Assembly (NCBI RefSeq): GCF_013408655.1
Contig: NZ_JACCBP010000001.1
Location: 2,356,001 to 2,420,000, forward strand
Source: Pigmentiphaga litoralis
GTDB lineage: Bacteria; Pseudomonadota; Gammaproteobacteria; Burkholderiales; Burkholderiaceae_B
Length of the DNA: 64,000 nucleotides
Direction: 5' to 3'
The notes beneath the pieces are model-generated. The model searched no databases and was not told where the DNA came from. It saw only the letters and a program-made list of their open reading frames with translations. The position numbers were made by a program, and so were the translations under genes. Position 1 is the first letter of the stretch. Each line of letters begins with the position of its first letter. Of this stretch, positions 1 through 8,037 are shown one piece after another.

Positions 1-2
1 CC

Positions 3-626
3 AACTATGATCGCGAGATCGTGACCGTATGCGTCATAGGACTGCTCTTTTTGGCAGGATATTTACTGCAGAAGGAGCGCCCCACAGACTTTGCAACGGC
101 GGCGCCGTCAGATATTGTCGCTGCGCCAGCGGTTGCGAAAAGGCCGGAGCAAGCAATCGAAGCTCGCATTTACAGGCCAAGCAAGGCTAGCGAGCCAATC
201 GAAAGTCTGAAGTTCATGCCCCCGATGCTGGCTCCGAACGGCTCCCCTTGGCCGCGGGCCGCCGCTTATGTCGTCGATTACCCACGGCTTAAAAGTGAAG
301 GTCTTTCGAGTGTCACGGTGGACAATAGTCGCAATGGCAGTCCTGTATTCGGCAAACTGTTTGCTTTAGATGGACTTTCGAACACTGCAGTTCGCTACTT
401 CTATATCCCAGGCTTTCAAACTTTCACCCTTGATACAGTGACGGCAGGCAGATACGACGTTCGTTATCAAAACCTTGATGACGGCGGCTTTTCAAAGACG
501 GAATCCTTCAACCTTTACGAAAGGGAAGTCTACAACGGGACTGAATACAGCAATCTGACCCTTACTCTCTTCAAGGTAGCCAACGGAAATATGCGTACTA
601 CGCGAATATCTGCAAGCGAGTTCTAA
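3..626 (+). CDS. Hypothetical membrane-anchored protein, 5' end outside window
   Basis: The frame is open to the left edge, so the true start probably lies upstream. A GTG at 21 is the first start codon inside the window. A hydrophobic segment encoded at about 21-75 looks like a single N-terminal membrane anchor or signal anchor. It is followed by an Ala/Pro-rich linker and then a soluble domain of about 130 residues rich in Tyr, Thr and Asp, with alternating short strands, which suggests a beta-sandwich outside the cytoplasm. I do not recognise the family. It lies in the region I read as the end of an integrated element, and its AT content is higher than that of the core genes to the right. 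Confidence 0.6.
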   Translation, partial: NYDREIVTVCVIGLLFLAGYLLQKERPTDFATAAPSDIVAAPAVAKRPEQAIEARIYRPSKASEPIESLKFMPPMLAPNGSPWPRAAAYVVDYPRLKSEGLSSVTVDNSRNGSPVFGKLFALDGLSNTAVRYFYIPGFQTFTLDTVTAGRYDVRYQNLDDGGFSKTESFNLYEREVYNGTEYSNLTLTLFKVANGNMRTTRISASEF

Positions 627-859
627 GGTATTTCAGCGACATACTCAAAGGGGAGGATCTCTACCTTCCCAGATAACGATCGCCTCGGCTTCAAAACGCC
701 CTCTTGCCAATGGTCGGACCCAGCAATCTGCAAGCACACTTCGGCACGACTCGACAGGGTTACCGGTGAGTCCCTGGCCATAGGGCACCCACCTAAACCC
801 GGCGGTCAACTCAGTCGAACCTAGCCCATGCCGCCCTCTTTAGCGCACGGTACTTTCAG

Positions 860-1275
860 CTACCGATTGAACAACTTTCCTGGCGCACCCGTCTCTATAT
901 CCCTCGGTATAGTGGCCCGCTCCGATAGCGGCAAAGTCACCTCGGCGGCGGAACTGCGGCATTGCTGCCAACCGATGCCAGTGGTAGTTGCGGCGTCGCA
1001 GACATCCCCGACCCGTTCGCCCCCGATCCCTACTTTTCGGTGGCCATCAGACTGCCCATCGGCAAATGTCCCAACGTCCGGCATACCCAACGCAAAGTTG
1101 AACTTGGCCCGAAATGCTAGAGCCGCGATCGCCGGGGCACACCTTGTAGCTTTGCGACAGCGAATACCGCCAGCGTTTGCACTGTGACAATCATTCAGTG
1201 ATCCGATCAACGAGCCCGTGAATACCAATCTGTCTACCGGCCGCCATTACTCAGTCGTCGCCAACATCCGCTAGC
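860..1275 (+). pseudogene. Possible decayed coding region
   Basis: No intact gene is convincing between 627 and 1420. Short protein-like stretches appear on the plus strand in shifting frames. One, at about 955-1110, contains IPDPFAPDPYFSVAIRLPIG. Another, at about 1200-1275, ends in HYSVVANIR followed by a stop. They are separated by in-frame stops and frame changes. This pattern fits a gene broken by several small indels, in keeping with the truncated recombinase next to it. The two overlapping open frames in this stretch (828-1187 plus, 860-1228 minus) have no recognisable domain. The family is unknown and the call is tentative. Confidence 0.25.
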
Positions 1276-1420
1276 CTCGGACTACTAGGGTGTCGCTCGG
1301 AGCCATGCAGCCTTGACGATGCGCACCAGTATGCAAGGTGCGCGTGATGCCAACCTTTAACATTGTCATCGCCCAGATTACTGTTCGCTGCCGCTGTTGA
1401 GATAGTAGGCAAAGCCGGCC

Positions 1421-2002
1421 GTGCGAGTTCGGTGGATGACACGGGCGCAAGCCGACGCCTTGATCGAAGCCATCCCTTGGGACTGGATGAAGGACGCATG
1501 CGCCTGCGCCTTGGCCACGGGCATGCGGGCTGCGGAAATCCTGACCGTGAGATTCAACCAAGTCGACCTGTCGCGGCGACTGGCATGGGTGTCCGCTGCA
1601 GACGCGAAGTCAGGTCGCGCCAGGGCCGTGCCGCTCAATGACGAGGCGGTCGCAATCGTCGAGCGGCGCAAGCGCACTCATCCGTCGCTGGTGTTCACCC
1701 GCAACGGGCGGCCGCAGCCGCAGATTGACCCGAAGATGTTCGGCCGGGCATGCGCCCGAGCAGGCATTGAGGATTTGCGCTTCCACGACCTTCGGCATAC
1801 CTGGGCAAGCTGGCATGTCCAGGCAGGAACGCCGCTGTTTGTACTCAAGGAGCTTGGGGGTTGGGAGACGCTGGAGATGGTCAAGAAGTACGCCCACCTG
1901 AACCCTGAACACCTGGCCGCGTACGCAGGCGCGGTCACGTTTTGGGCACAACCAGCGCCAGAAGCAAAAACGCCACCGGCTAGGGTGGCGTTAAATGCTT
2001 GA
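1421..2002 (+). pseudogene. Truncated tyrosine recombinase (phage/island integrase), catalytic domain only
   Basis: The 193 residues cover only the C-terminal catalytic domain of a phage-type integrase; family members are usually 320-400 residues. Visible active-site residues are Arg36 in TGMRAAE, Lys63, His122 and Arg125 in HDLRHT, Trp148 in the LGGW motif where many relatives have His, and nucleophile Tyr157 in KKYAHL. The frame upstream is closed by two consecutive TAG codons at 1403-1408, so the arm-binding and core-binding domains are missing. GTG at 1421 is only the first possible start. The gene ends 16 bases from the 3' end of tRNA-Met, the usual position of an island integrase at its attachment site. 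Recombination activity is unlikely without the lost domains. Confidence 0.8.
1966..1992 (-). terminator. Intrinsic terminator of tRNA-Met (minus strand)
   Basis: A perfect 9-bp stem (AACGCCACC at 1969-1977 with GGTGGCGTT at 1984-1992) has a 6-base loop. Read on the minus strand it is followed by five T residues. It lies just downstream of the tRNA-Met 3' end and inside the last codons of the recombinase on the other strand, so the element's coding sequence has merged with a host terminator. Confidence 0.8.
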
Positions 2003-2018
2003 TTTACAACGGTATTCT

Positions 2019-2095
<77 letters not shown>

Positions 2096-2211
2096 AAATG
2101 CAGAGGCCGAACTATACCTAATTTTTTTGCCGTGCGCAATTCGTGCCGGTTTCGTCGTAAAGTAATTGGCTTGCCTGCGCGAATGTCGCGACTGCCCATC
2201 GGGAACACCGC

Positions 2212-2242
2212 AAAAAAAATGGCCCGACATTGCTGTCGGGCC
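2212..2242 (-). terminator. Intrinsic terminator downstream of cobA
   Basis: A perfect 9-bp stem (GGCCCGACA at 2221-2229 with TGTCGGGCC at 2234-2242) has a TTGC loop on the plus strand. On the minus strand it is followed by A and then eight T residues (2212-2219). It would end transcripts coming from nasS-cobA, about 220 bases after the cobA stop. Confidence 0.85.
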
Positions 2243-2462
2243 AATAGGGAGCACACAATATCGCGCCTCAATATGCTCGCGGGGGAAGCGCGATATCGGT
2301 GTCAGAGTCGCAGCACAGCGAGCCAATCGGGGGATCTGCGGATTCCGCCATGGCCCTTGACGCCGTGCGCGTCTCAGAGCTTGCAGTCTAGATCCAACCC
2401 TCTGACATCAACCTGAACATTGCTGCAGCGCGATGTCACGCGTTGTATCGGCTGCGCCGGGC
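2243..2462 (-). other. Long cobA 3' untranslated region with hairpin; no gene seen
   Basis: These 220 bases separate the cobA stop from its terminator. No convincing open frame is present. A second inverted repeat, ATATCGCG (2258-2265) with CGCGATAT (2289-2296), encloses a 23-base loop just before the terminator. The stretch could be a structured 3' UTR or the source of a 3'-derived small RNA; the sequence alone does not decide. Confidence 0.4.
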
Positions 2463-3383
2463 TCAGCCGGCCGTCATCAACCGCGCTTCAGCCAGCGGCG
2501 CGCGGTCCAGCACATCATTCGCCATCGCCATGGCATGGGACACTGCATCGCCCAGCACGATCACGGCCGGACTGCCCATGTCGTGCGTCTCGATATCGGC
2601 CGCCATGTGCGCCACGGTCGTCGTCAGATGCCGCTGATCCGCACAGGTGGCGCGTTGCACGACCGCGACCGGCAGGTCGGCCCGGAAGCCGGATGCCATC
2701 AGCATGCGCGCCAGGCGGCCCGGGTCGCTCATGCCCATGTAGCAAACGATCGTCAGGCCGCTTTGCGCCAGGGCCTTCCAATACGGTTGGGACCCTGCCC
2801 CGGTTTCGTCCACCGTGTGCGCCGTGACCAGGGCCACGCCACGCGCGACCTGGCGGTGGGTGATGGGCAATCCCATCTGCGCGCCGATCGCGAGCCCGGC
2901 CGTCAGGCCGGCCACCGCTTCGACCTGCACGCCGCGTTCGGCCAGCCACGCCCATTCTTCGCCGCCCCGGCCAAAGATGAAGGCATCGCCGCCCTTCACG
3001 CGCGCCACGGTTTCGCCCTGGCGGGCGTAGCGCAGCATCAGCCGCAAGATGAAGGGTTGCGGCGTCGATTTGCAGCCACCGCGTTTGCCGACGCGCACGA
3101 TGCGGGTTCCGGGCGCTGCCAACTCCAGCACGCCCGGGCCAACCAGATCATCGACCAGCCATACGGTGCAGGCAGCCAGCGTCTTGACGGCACGCACGGT
3201 CAACAGGTCCGGATCCCCCGGGCCCGCGCCGACCAGCCAGACCTTGCCGCGGCAGGGCACGGACCGCACGGGCTCGGACGAAAACGTCGACGACGGCAGC
3301 GGGTTGAACGACAAGGCGTCAGACACCACCGCCGTCGCTGGCAGTGCGGACACAGGCAGATCCGTGATCAGGGCGGATGTCAT
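2463..3383 (-). CDS. cobA: Uroporphyrinogen-III C-methyltransferase (SUMT)
   Basis: This enzyme methylates uroporphyrinogen III at C2 and C7 with SAM to give precorrin-2, the branch point to siroheme and B12. The 306-residue protein shows the family motifs VGAGPGDPDLL (51-61), KGGDAFIFGRGGEE (130-143), ITHR (174-177) and TAHT (187-190). Residues 1-45 are a non-conserved extension. The start overlaps the nasS stop by four bases (ATGA), so the two are translationally coupled. Siroheme is the cofactor of assimilatory nitrite reductase, which explains cotranscription with the nitrate sensor. The usual Asp-Arg of the second motif reads DDLV here, a mild deviation. Confidence 0.93.
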   Translation of the reverse strand: MTSALITDLPVSALPATAVVSDALSFNPLPSSTFSSEPVRSVPCRGKVWLVGAGPGDPDLLTVRAVKTLAACTVWLVDDLVGPGVLELAAPGTRIVRVGKRGGCKSTPQPFILRLMLRYARQGETVARVKGGDAFIFGRGGEEWAWLAERGVQVEAVAGLTAGLAIGAQMGLPITHRQVARGVALVTAHTVDETGAGSQPYWKALAQSGLTIVCYMGMSDPGRLARMLMASGFRADLPVAVVQRATCADQRHLTTTVAHMAADIETHDMGSPAVIVLGDAVSHAMAMANDVLDRAPLAEARLMTAG

Positions 3384-4573
3384 GACGTCACCTCGTTGGA
3401 AGTCGATGCGGGCGTCGATGCAGCAGCGGCAAACTGGCTCAGATACGTATCGGCATGGCGCGCGTCCCACGTGACGCCGTCCAGCAGCACCGCGCTGCGC
3501 CACGGGCTTGCCGGCACGGCCACCCCGGCCATGGCCGCGGCATCCTGGTACACATCGATCCGATGCACGGCGCGGGCGACCGCCTCGTAGTCCGGCACGT
3601 CGCGCAGCAGGCCCCAGCGCACGAACTGCGTCAGGAACCACATGCCGTCCGACACGAAGGGATAGGTCACTTCCCCGTCATTGAAAAAGGTCAGCGGGTG
3701 CGTATCGCGCCAGCGGCGGCCCTGCGCATCGCTGGACATGCCCTGCAGGCAATCGGCCAGCAGCGTGTAGGGCTGGTCGATGGCATCGGCCGCGGCCAGG
3801 CGGCGGGCCACGCCGTCGCGGGCGCGCATCGTGTCCAGATAGCGGGCGGTGTCCAGCAGCGCGGCGACCAGGGCGCGCGCGGTGTTCGGATGGCGCGTGA
3901 CCCAGTCGTCGGTCGCGGCCAGGACTTTTTCGGGATGGTCCGGCCAGATGGCCTGGCTGGTGCACGCAATGATTCCTTCGTTGCGCTGCGCGGCCAGGGT
4001 GTTCCACGGCTCGCCCACGCAGAAGGCATGTACCAGTCCTTCCTGCGCGGCAGCCACCATGCGCGGCGGCGGCACCACCACGCGGTCCACATCGCGCGCC
4101 GGATCGATGCCGTGCGCCGCCAGCCAGTAGGCCAGCCACATTGCATGCGTGCCCGTGGCAAAGGTATGCGCCAACGTCAGGCCGGCGCCGTCGCGCACTG
4201 CGCGCGCCATGGACCAGCCATCCCGCACACCCTGCTCCGCCAGGCTTTTGCCGATCGTGATGCCCTGGCCGTTGTGGTTCAGGCCCATCAATATCGACAT
4301 GGGCGTGGCGGCCGACCCGATGCCCAGATGCGCGCCGTACACCATGCCGTACAGCGCGTGCGATGCGTCCAGCGATCCATTGGCCAGACCGTCGCGCACC
4401 ATCGACCAGGAGGCCTGACGGACCGGTTCGATGCGGATGCCGTAGCGCCGGTCGAACCCGAGTTCGGCGGCCATGACAACGGTCGCGCAGTCCACCAGCG
4501 GGATGAAGCCTAGCCGGACGGTGTCGAGTTCTGGGGCGTCGCCATCGGCGCGCCGGGAAAGAGGGGATGTCAT
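3380..4573 (-). CDS. nasS: Nitrate-sensing NasS-type protein (cytoplasmic NrtA/CmpA-like)
   Basis: The 397-residue protein has the periplasmic-binding fold of nitrate/bicarbonate receptors (NrtA, CmpA) but no signal peptide. That, plus the adjacent nasT, identifies it as the soluble sensor NasS. In studied proteobacteria NasS binds NasT and releases it when nitrate or nitrite is bound, allowing antitermination. Start ATG 4573 is chosen because the upstream in-frame ATG at 4615 lies inside the terminator hairpin of the leader. The stop overlaps the cobA start. Transcription appears to depend on a sigma-54 promoter and an ANTAR-type leader directly upstream, so NasS would be produced under both nitrogen limitation and nitrate induction. 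An exported transporter component is less likely. Confidence 0.85.
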   Translation of the reverse strand: MTSPLSRRADGDAPELDTVRLGFIPLVDCATVVMAAELGFDRRYGIRIEPVRQASWSMVRDGLANGSLDASHALYGMVYGAHLGIGSAATPMSILMGLNHNGQGITIGKSLAEQGVRDGWSMARAVRDGAGLTLAHTFATGTHAMWLAYWLAAHGIDPARDVDRVVVPPPRMVAAAQEGLVHAFCVGEPWNTLAAQRNEGIIACTSQAIWPDHPEKVLAATDDWVTRHPNTARALVAALLDTARYLDTMRARDGVARRLAAADAIDQPYTLLADCLQGMSSDAQGRRWRDTHPLTFFNDGEVTYPFVSDGMWFLTQFVRWGLLRDVPDYEAVARAVHRIDVYQDAAAMAGVAVPASPWRSAVLLDGVTWDARHADTYLSQFAAAASTPASTSNEVTS

Positions 4574-4598
4574 GCCTTGCTCACTCGGTTCCGGAATG

Positions 4599-4646
4599 AA
4601 AAAGCGCCCGTCCACGCCAGGAAACCTTCCTGACCTGAACGGACGC
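4599..4646 (-). terminator. Attenuator terminator in the nasS leader
   Basis: Read on the minus strand, GCGUCCGU (4646-4639) pairs with ACGGGCGC (4611-4604), with one G-U pair. It encloses an inner CAGGAA/TTCCTG hairpin (4618-4632), and five U residues (4603-4599) follow. It sits 26 bases before the nasS ATG, so it must be read through for nasS and cobA to be expressed. Its 5' arm is shared with the hexaloop hairpin at 4639-4656, which makes the two structures mutually exclusive. Confidence 0.8.
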
Positions 4647-4704
4647 CGTTGTCCGTGACGCGGCTGTCACGATGCGCCGTCATTGGTGCATCGAGCCACG
4701 CTCG
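4639..4704 (-). promoter_or_regulatory. ANTAR-type antitermination leader (tandem hexaloop hairpins)
   Basis: On the minus strand three consecutive hairpins have six-base loops. Hairpin 1 is 4692-4671: stem GAUGCACC/GGCGCAUC with one mismatch, loop AAUGAC. Hairpin 2 is 4671-4654: stem CGUGAC/GUCACG, loop AGCCGC. Hairpin 3 is 4656-4639: stem ACGGAC/GUCCGU, loop AACGGC. ANTAR proteins such as NasR and NasT recognise paired hairpins with hexaloops having A at position 1 and G at position 4. Loops 1 and 3 satisfy this; loop 2 has A1 but not G4. Hairpin 3 uses the terminator's 5' arm. The upstream nasT gene encodes the expected ANTAR partner. Confidence 0.8.
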
Positions 4705-4714
4705 TTGATCATCA

Positions 4715-4731
4715 TGCAAAGCGCGTGCCAG
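4715..4731 (-). promoter_or_regulatory. Sigma-54 promoter of the nasS-cobA leader
   Basis: The minus strand reads CTGGCACGCGCTTTGCA (4731-4715), matching the sigma-54 consensus YTGGCAC-N5-TTGCW, with GG (4729-4728) and GC (4717-4716) exactly ten bases apart. The predicted transcript start, about 12 bases downstream near 4704, falls just before the first hexaloop hairpin, so the full leader would be transcribed. Confidence 0.8.
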
Positions 4732-4839
4732 TGTGCGGCGGTTGAGCTGGCTGGCCAGCAAGGGCGGGGACCCGGGCCGGAGCCTGGCCGCCTTCCTGGG
4801 TTGGCCAGGCGATCTGCGAAGGGCGGCTTCCGGTCGCCG

Positions 4840-4856
4840 TGCACCAAACCCATGCA
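4840..4856. promoter_or_regulatory. NtrC-like dyad upstream of the sigma-54 promoter
   Basis: TGCACCAAACCCATGCA resembles the NtrC site TGCAC-N7-GTGCA, with one base off in the right half. Its centre lies about 144 bases upstream of the predicted start, a normal distance for an enhancer-bound NtrC. Only one clear site is seen. Confidence 0.5.
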
Positions 4857-4902
4857 TACAGGCACCAGAAACGGTCAACGCAAGGCGCCGGCCGCCGCCG
4901 CA

Positions 4903-5481
4903 TCACGGCTTGAGCCACCCCGCCACTTCCACCATTTCGCGCGCCACGTCACCGATGCGCCGCTGGCTTTGCATCGCCCGTTCGCGCAGCAGCTTGTAGG
5001 CTTCGTCTTCGGACACGCCGCGCAGCTGCATCAACAGGCCCTTGGCCTTGTCGACCCACTGCCGTTCGGCCAGCTTCTTCTTGGCGTCCTGCAGCTCTTC
5101 GCGCAGTTCACGTTCGACACTGAAGCGTTCGATCGCCACGTCCAGCAAGGTCTGGATACGTGTGGCGGGCACTTCACCGACGACATAGGCCGCCACGCCG
5201 ACTTCCAGCGCCAGCCGGATCGTATTGCGGCCGCCGTCTCCCGTGAACATGACGACCGGACGCGCGCTGTGTTCGCTTGCCACACAGACGTCTTCCAGCG
5301 TGTCGCGCGAGGGCGCGTCCGAATCGATCAGCACGACATCGGGCTTGAGCTTGGCGATGACGCTCGCCATTCCGACGCTGGCCTCGATCTCGGCAATCAC
5401 ATTGACGCCCGCTTCGGCCAGTGTCTTCCGCAGCGACACCGCCCTGCCCGATCCGTCGTTAATCAGTACCACATTGAGCAT
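4903..5481 (-). CDS. nasT: NasT-type ANTAR antitermination regulator
   Basis: The 192-residue protein has an N-terminal receiver-like domain (about 1-120, with Asp53/Asp55 in the VVLIDSDAP strand). A coiled linker and a C-terminal ANTAR RNA-binding domain (about 130-188) follow; the core VDKAKGLLM...EDEAYKLLR...IGDVA matches the family. NasT binds hexaloop hairpins in nitrate-assimilation leaders and prevents termination unless held by NasS. ATG 5481 is preceded by GGGGAA at good spacing; longer frames would run back toward miaB, which is divergently transcribed. The nasS gene follows after a 329-base leader region containing the probable target RNA. Confidence 0.9.
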   Translation of the reverse strand: MLNVVLINDGSGRAVSLRKTLAEAGVNVIAEIEASVGMASVIAKLKPDVVLIDSDAPSRDTLEDVCVASEHSARPVVMFTGDGGRNTIRLALEVGVAAYVVGEVPATRIQTLLDVAIERFSVERELREELQDAKKKLAERQWVDKAKGLLMQLRGVSEDEAYKLLRERAMQSQRRIGDVAREMVEVAGWLKP

Positions 5482-5620
5482 GTTGTTCCCCGTCGCTTCC
5501 GGCGACGCAAGTTGTATGCCATTGCTGGCTTCGTGATGCCGCCATCCCCAATGCCCATGCGGGGTCGCGTGATAAACTGGCCGGCTTGCCCCCGGGCTAA
5601 TTCCCGTTACGGCACCTTCA

Positions 5621-7018
5621 ATGACCGAACCCCGCAAACTCTATATCCGCACTTTCGGCTGCCAGATGAACGAGTATGACTCGGACAAGATGGTCGATGT
5701 GCTCAATGCCGACTCCCCGCTCGTCTTGACCGACACGCCGGAAGACGCCGACGTGATTCTATTCAACACCTGTTCGGTGCGCGAGAAGGCGCAGGAAAAA
5801 GTCTTCTCGGACCTGGGCCGCGTCAAGCAGCTCAAACGCAACAAGCCTGGCCTGGTGATCGGCGTGGGCGGCTGCGTCGCCAGCCAGGAAGGCGCGGCCA
5901 TCGTGGCGCGCGCGCCGTATGTCGATGTGGTCTTCGGCCCGCAAACGCTGCACCGCCTGCCCCAGCTGATGGAAAAGCGCCGCGTGACCGGCCAGTCGCA
6001 GGTCGACATCAGTTTCCCCGAAATCGAAAAGTTCGACCACTTGCCGCCCGCGCGGATTGACGGCCCGTCGGCCTTCGTGTCGATCATGGAAGGCTGCAGC
6101 AAGTACTGCAGCTTCTGTGTGGTGCCCTATACCCGTGGCGAAGAAGTGTCGCGCCCGTTCGAAGACGTGCTGACCGAAATTTCCGACCTGGCGGACCAGG
6201 GCGTCAAGGAAGTCACGTTGCTGGGCCAGAACGTGAACGCGTACCGCGGCCAGATGGGCGACACGGCGGAAATCGCCGACTTTGCCCTGCTGCTGGAATA
6301 CGTGCACGACATCCCGGGCATCGAACGCATCCGCTTCACGACGTCGCATCCCAAAGAGATGTCGCAGCGGCTGATCGACGCCTACGGCAAGTTGCCCAAG
6401 CTCACGTCCTTCCTGCACCTGCCTGTGCAGGCCGGCAGCGATCGCATCCTGATGGCCATGAAGCGTGGCTACACCGCGCTGGAATTCAAGTCCATCGTGC
6501 GACGCCTGCGCGCCGTGCGGCCCGACCTCGTCATGTCGTCGGACTTCATCGTCGGGTTTCCTGGCGAGACCGAAGAAGATTTCGGCAAGACCCTGAAGCT
6601 GATCGAAGACGTGAACTTCGATGCCTCGTTCTCGTTCGTGTATTCGCGCCGCCCGGGCACGCCCGCCGCCGACCTGCACGACGAAGTGGCGCAAGAGGTC
6701 AAGCTCGAACGGCTGCAGCGGCTGCAAGCCCTGATCAACCAGCAGGCGGCCGCGATCAGCGAAGCCATGGTCGGTTCGATCCAGCGCGTGGTGGTCGAAG
6801 GCGTGTCGCGCAAGCGCGCCGACGAACTCATGGGCCGCACCGAAAACAACCGCATCGTCAACTTCCCGGCGCCCGCGCGGCTGCTCGGAACCCTGGCCGA
6901 CATCCGCATCACGGCGGCCATGTCCCACACCCTGCGCGGCGAGGTCGTGACGCACGACCCCGTCAGCCCCGGCGCCCACTCCGGCGCCATGACCGAATCG
7001 AGTCCCTCGCACGCATGA
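5621..7018 (+). CDS. miaB: tRNA-2-methylthio-N6-dimethylallyladenosine synthase
   Basis: This is a radical-SAM methylthiotransferase that adds a 2-methylthio group to i6A37 of tRNAs reading UNN codons. The 465 residues contain the UPF0004 domain with auxiliary-cluster cysteines Cys14, Cys51 and Cys85. The radical-SAM domain carries Cys159, Cys163 and Cys166 (CSKYCSFC), and a TRAM RNA-binding domain lies at about 385-450. All six cluster ligands are present. The gene is divergent from nasT and overlaps phoH by four bases (ATGA), starting the miaB-phoH-ybeY-corC-lnt operon typical of proteobacteria. A C-terminal tail of about 20 residues (Ser/Gly/Ala) is not conserved. Confidence 0.97.
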   Translation: MTEPRKLYIRTFGCQMNEYDSDKMVDVLNADSPLVLTDTPEDADVILFNTCSVREKAQEKVFSDLGRVKQLKRNKPGLVIGVGGCVASQEGAAIVARAPYVDVVFGPQTLHRLPQLMEKRRVTGQSQVDISFPEIEKFDHLPPARIDGPSAFVSIMEGCSKYCSFCVVPYTRGEEVSRPFEDVLTEISDLADQGVKEVTLLGQNVNAYRGQMGDTAEIADFALLLEYVHDIPGIERIRFTTSHPKEMSQRLIDAYGKLPKLTSFLHLPVQAGSDRILMAMKRGYTALEFKSIVRRLRAVRPDLVMSSDFIVGFPGETEEDFGKTLKLIEDVNFDASFSFVYSRRPGTPAADLHDEVAQEVKLERLQRLQALINQQAAAISEAMVGSIQRVVVEGVSRKRADELMGRTENNRIVNFPAPARLLGTLADIRITAAMSHTLRGEVVTHDPVSPGAHSGAMTESSPSHA

Positions 7019-8037
7019 CAGATCCCCGTTCCGCTTCCCCTGCCCGCCGCAACCTGCCCGTCGTCCTGACGCTGGATGAAGACAATGTCCGTCTTGCGAA
7101 CCTGTGCGGTCCGCTCGACGAAAATCTGCGCCAGCTGGCGGCGGCCTATGGCGTCGAACTGACGCGGCGGGGCACGCGGCTGACCTTCGACGGCGACCGT
7201 GCCGACGATGCCGCCGCAGCCGTGCTGTTCCTGCACCAGCGCGCGCAGGAACCCATTTCCATCGACGACCTGCAATTGACCCTGGTCGAACTGGGCGCCA
7301 TGGACACGCAGCACGATCCGCGCGACGTGCCCGCCCTGGTGCCCGGCACCGGCAACGAATCCGAGATCGTGCTGCGCATTCCGCGCCGGCAGGACCTGAA
7401 GGGCCGTACGCCGCGCCAGCGCGATTACCTGCGCAACATCCTGTCGCACGACATTTCGTTCGGCATGGGTCCGGCCGGTACCGGCAAGACCTATCTGGCC
7501 GTGGCCTGCGCGGTGGACGCGATGGAACGCGAATCGGTCAAACGCATCGTGCTGACGCGTCCGGCAGTGGAAGCCGGCGAACGTCTGGGCTTCCTGCCGG
7601 GCGACCTGTCGCAAAAGGTCGACCCTTATCTGCGTCCGCTGTACGACGCGCTGTATGACCTGCTGGGCTTCGAGAAGGTCGGCAAGCTGTTTGAAAAGCA
7701 GGCGATCGAAATCGCGCCGCTGGCCTACATGCGCGGCCGCACCCTGAACAACGCATTCGTGATCCTGGACGAAGCGCAGAACACGACGCCGGAACAGATG
7801 AAGATGTTCCTGACCCGGATCGGCTTTGGCAGCCGCGCGGTGATTACCGGCGACCCGTCGCAGGTCGACCTGCCCAAGGGCCATCGCAGCGGTCTGGTGG
7901 ACGCTGCGAACATCCTGTCGGCGGTCAAAGGCATTTCGTTCACGCAGTTCACAAGCAGCGACGTGGTCCGCCATCCGCTGGTGGCGCGGATCGTCGATGC
8001 GTATGAAAAGCATGGCGCGAGCAGCAGTGGCAAGTAA
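7015..8037 (+). CDS. phoH: PhoH-like ATPase (YbeZ)
   Basis: The 340-residue cytoplasmic P-loop ATPase of the PhoH family has Walker A GPAGTGKT at 152-159 and Walker B VILDEAQN near 245. An N-terminal KH-like region of about 110 residues is typical of YbeZ. It is thought to act with YbeY in RNA and ribosome metabolism; its exact reaction is not settled. It overlaps miaB by four bases and the possible longest ybeY frame by 41 bases, which suggests strict cotranscription. Confidence 0.93.
   Translation: MTDPRSASPARRNLPVVLTLDEDNVRLANLCGPLDENLRQLAAAYGVELTRRGTRLTFDGDRADDAAAAVLFLHQRAQEPISIDDLQLTLVELGAMDTQHDPRDVPALVPGTGNESEIVLRIPRRQDLKGRTPRQRDYLRNILSHDISFGMGPAGTGKTYLAVACAVDAMERESVKRIVLTRPAVEAGERLGFLPGDLSQKVDPYLRPLYDALYDLLGFEKVGKLFEKQAIEIAPLAYMRGRTLNNAFVILDEAQNTTPEQMKMFLTRIGFGSRAVITGDPSQVDLPKGHRSGLVDAANILSAVKGISFTQFTSSDVVRHPLVARIVDAYEKHGASSSGK

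Noticed and set aside
828..1228. Overlapping open frames of about 120 codons on both strands (828-1187 plus, 860-1228 minus)
   Set aside because: Neither has a ribosome site, a recognisable domain or a natural amino-acid pattern; I treat the stretch as gene decay.
2433..3590. Long plus-strand frame opposite cobA
   Set aside because: It is a His/Arg-rich mirror of cobA caused by high GC at third codon positions; cobA has all its family motifs.
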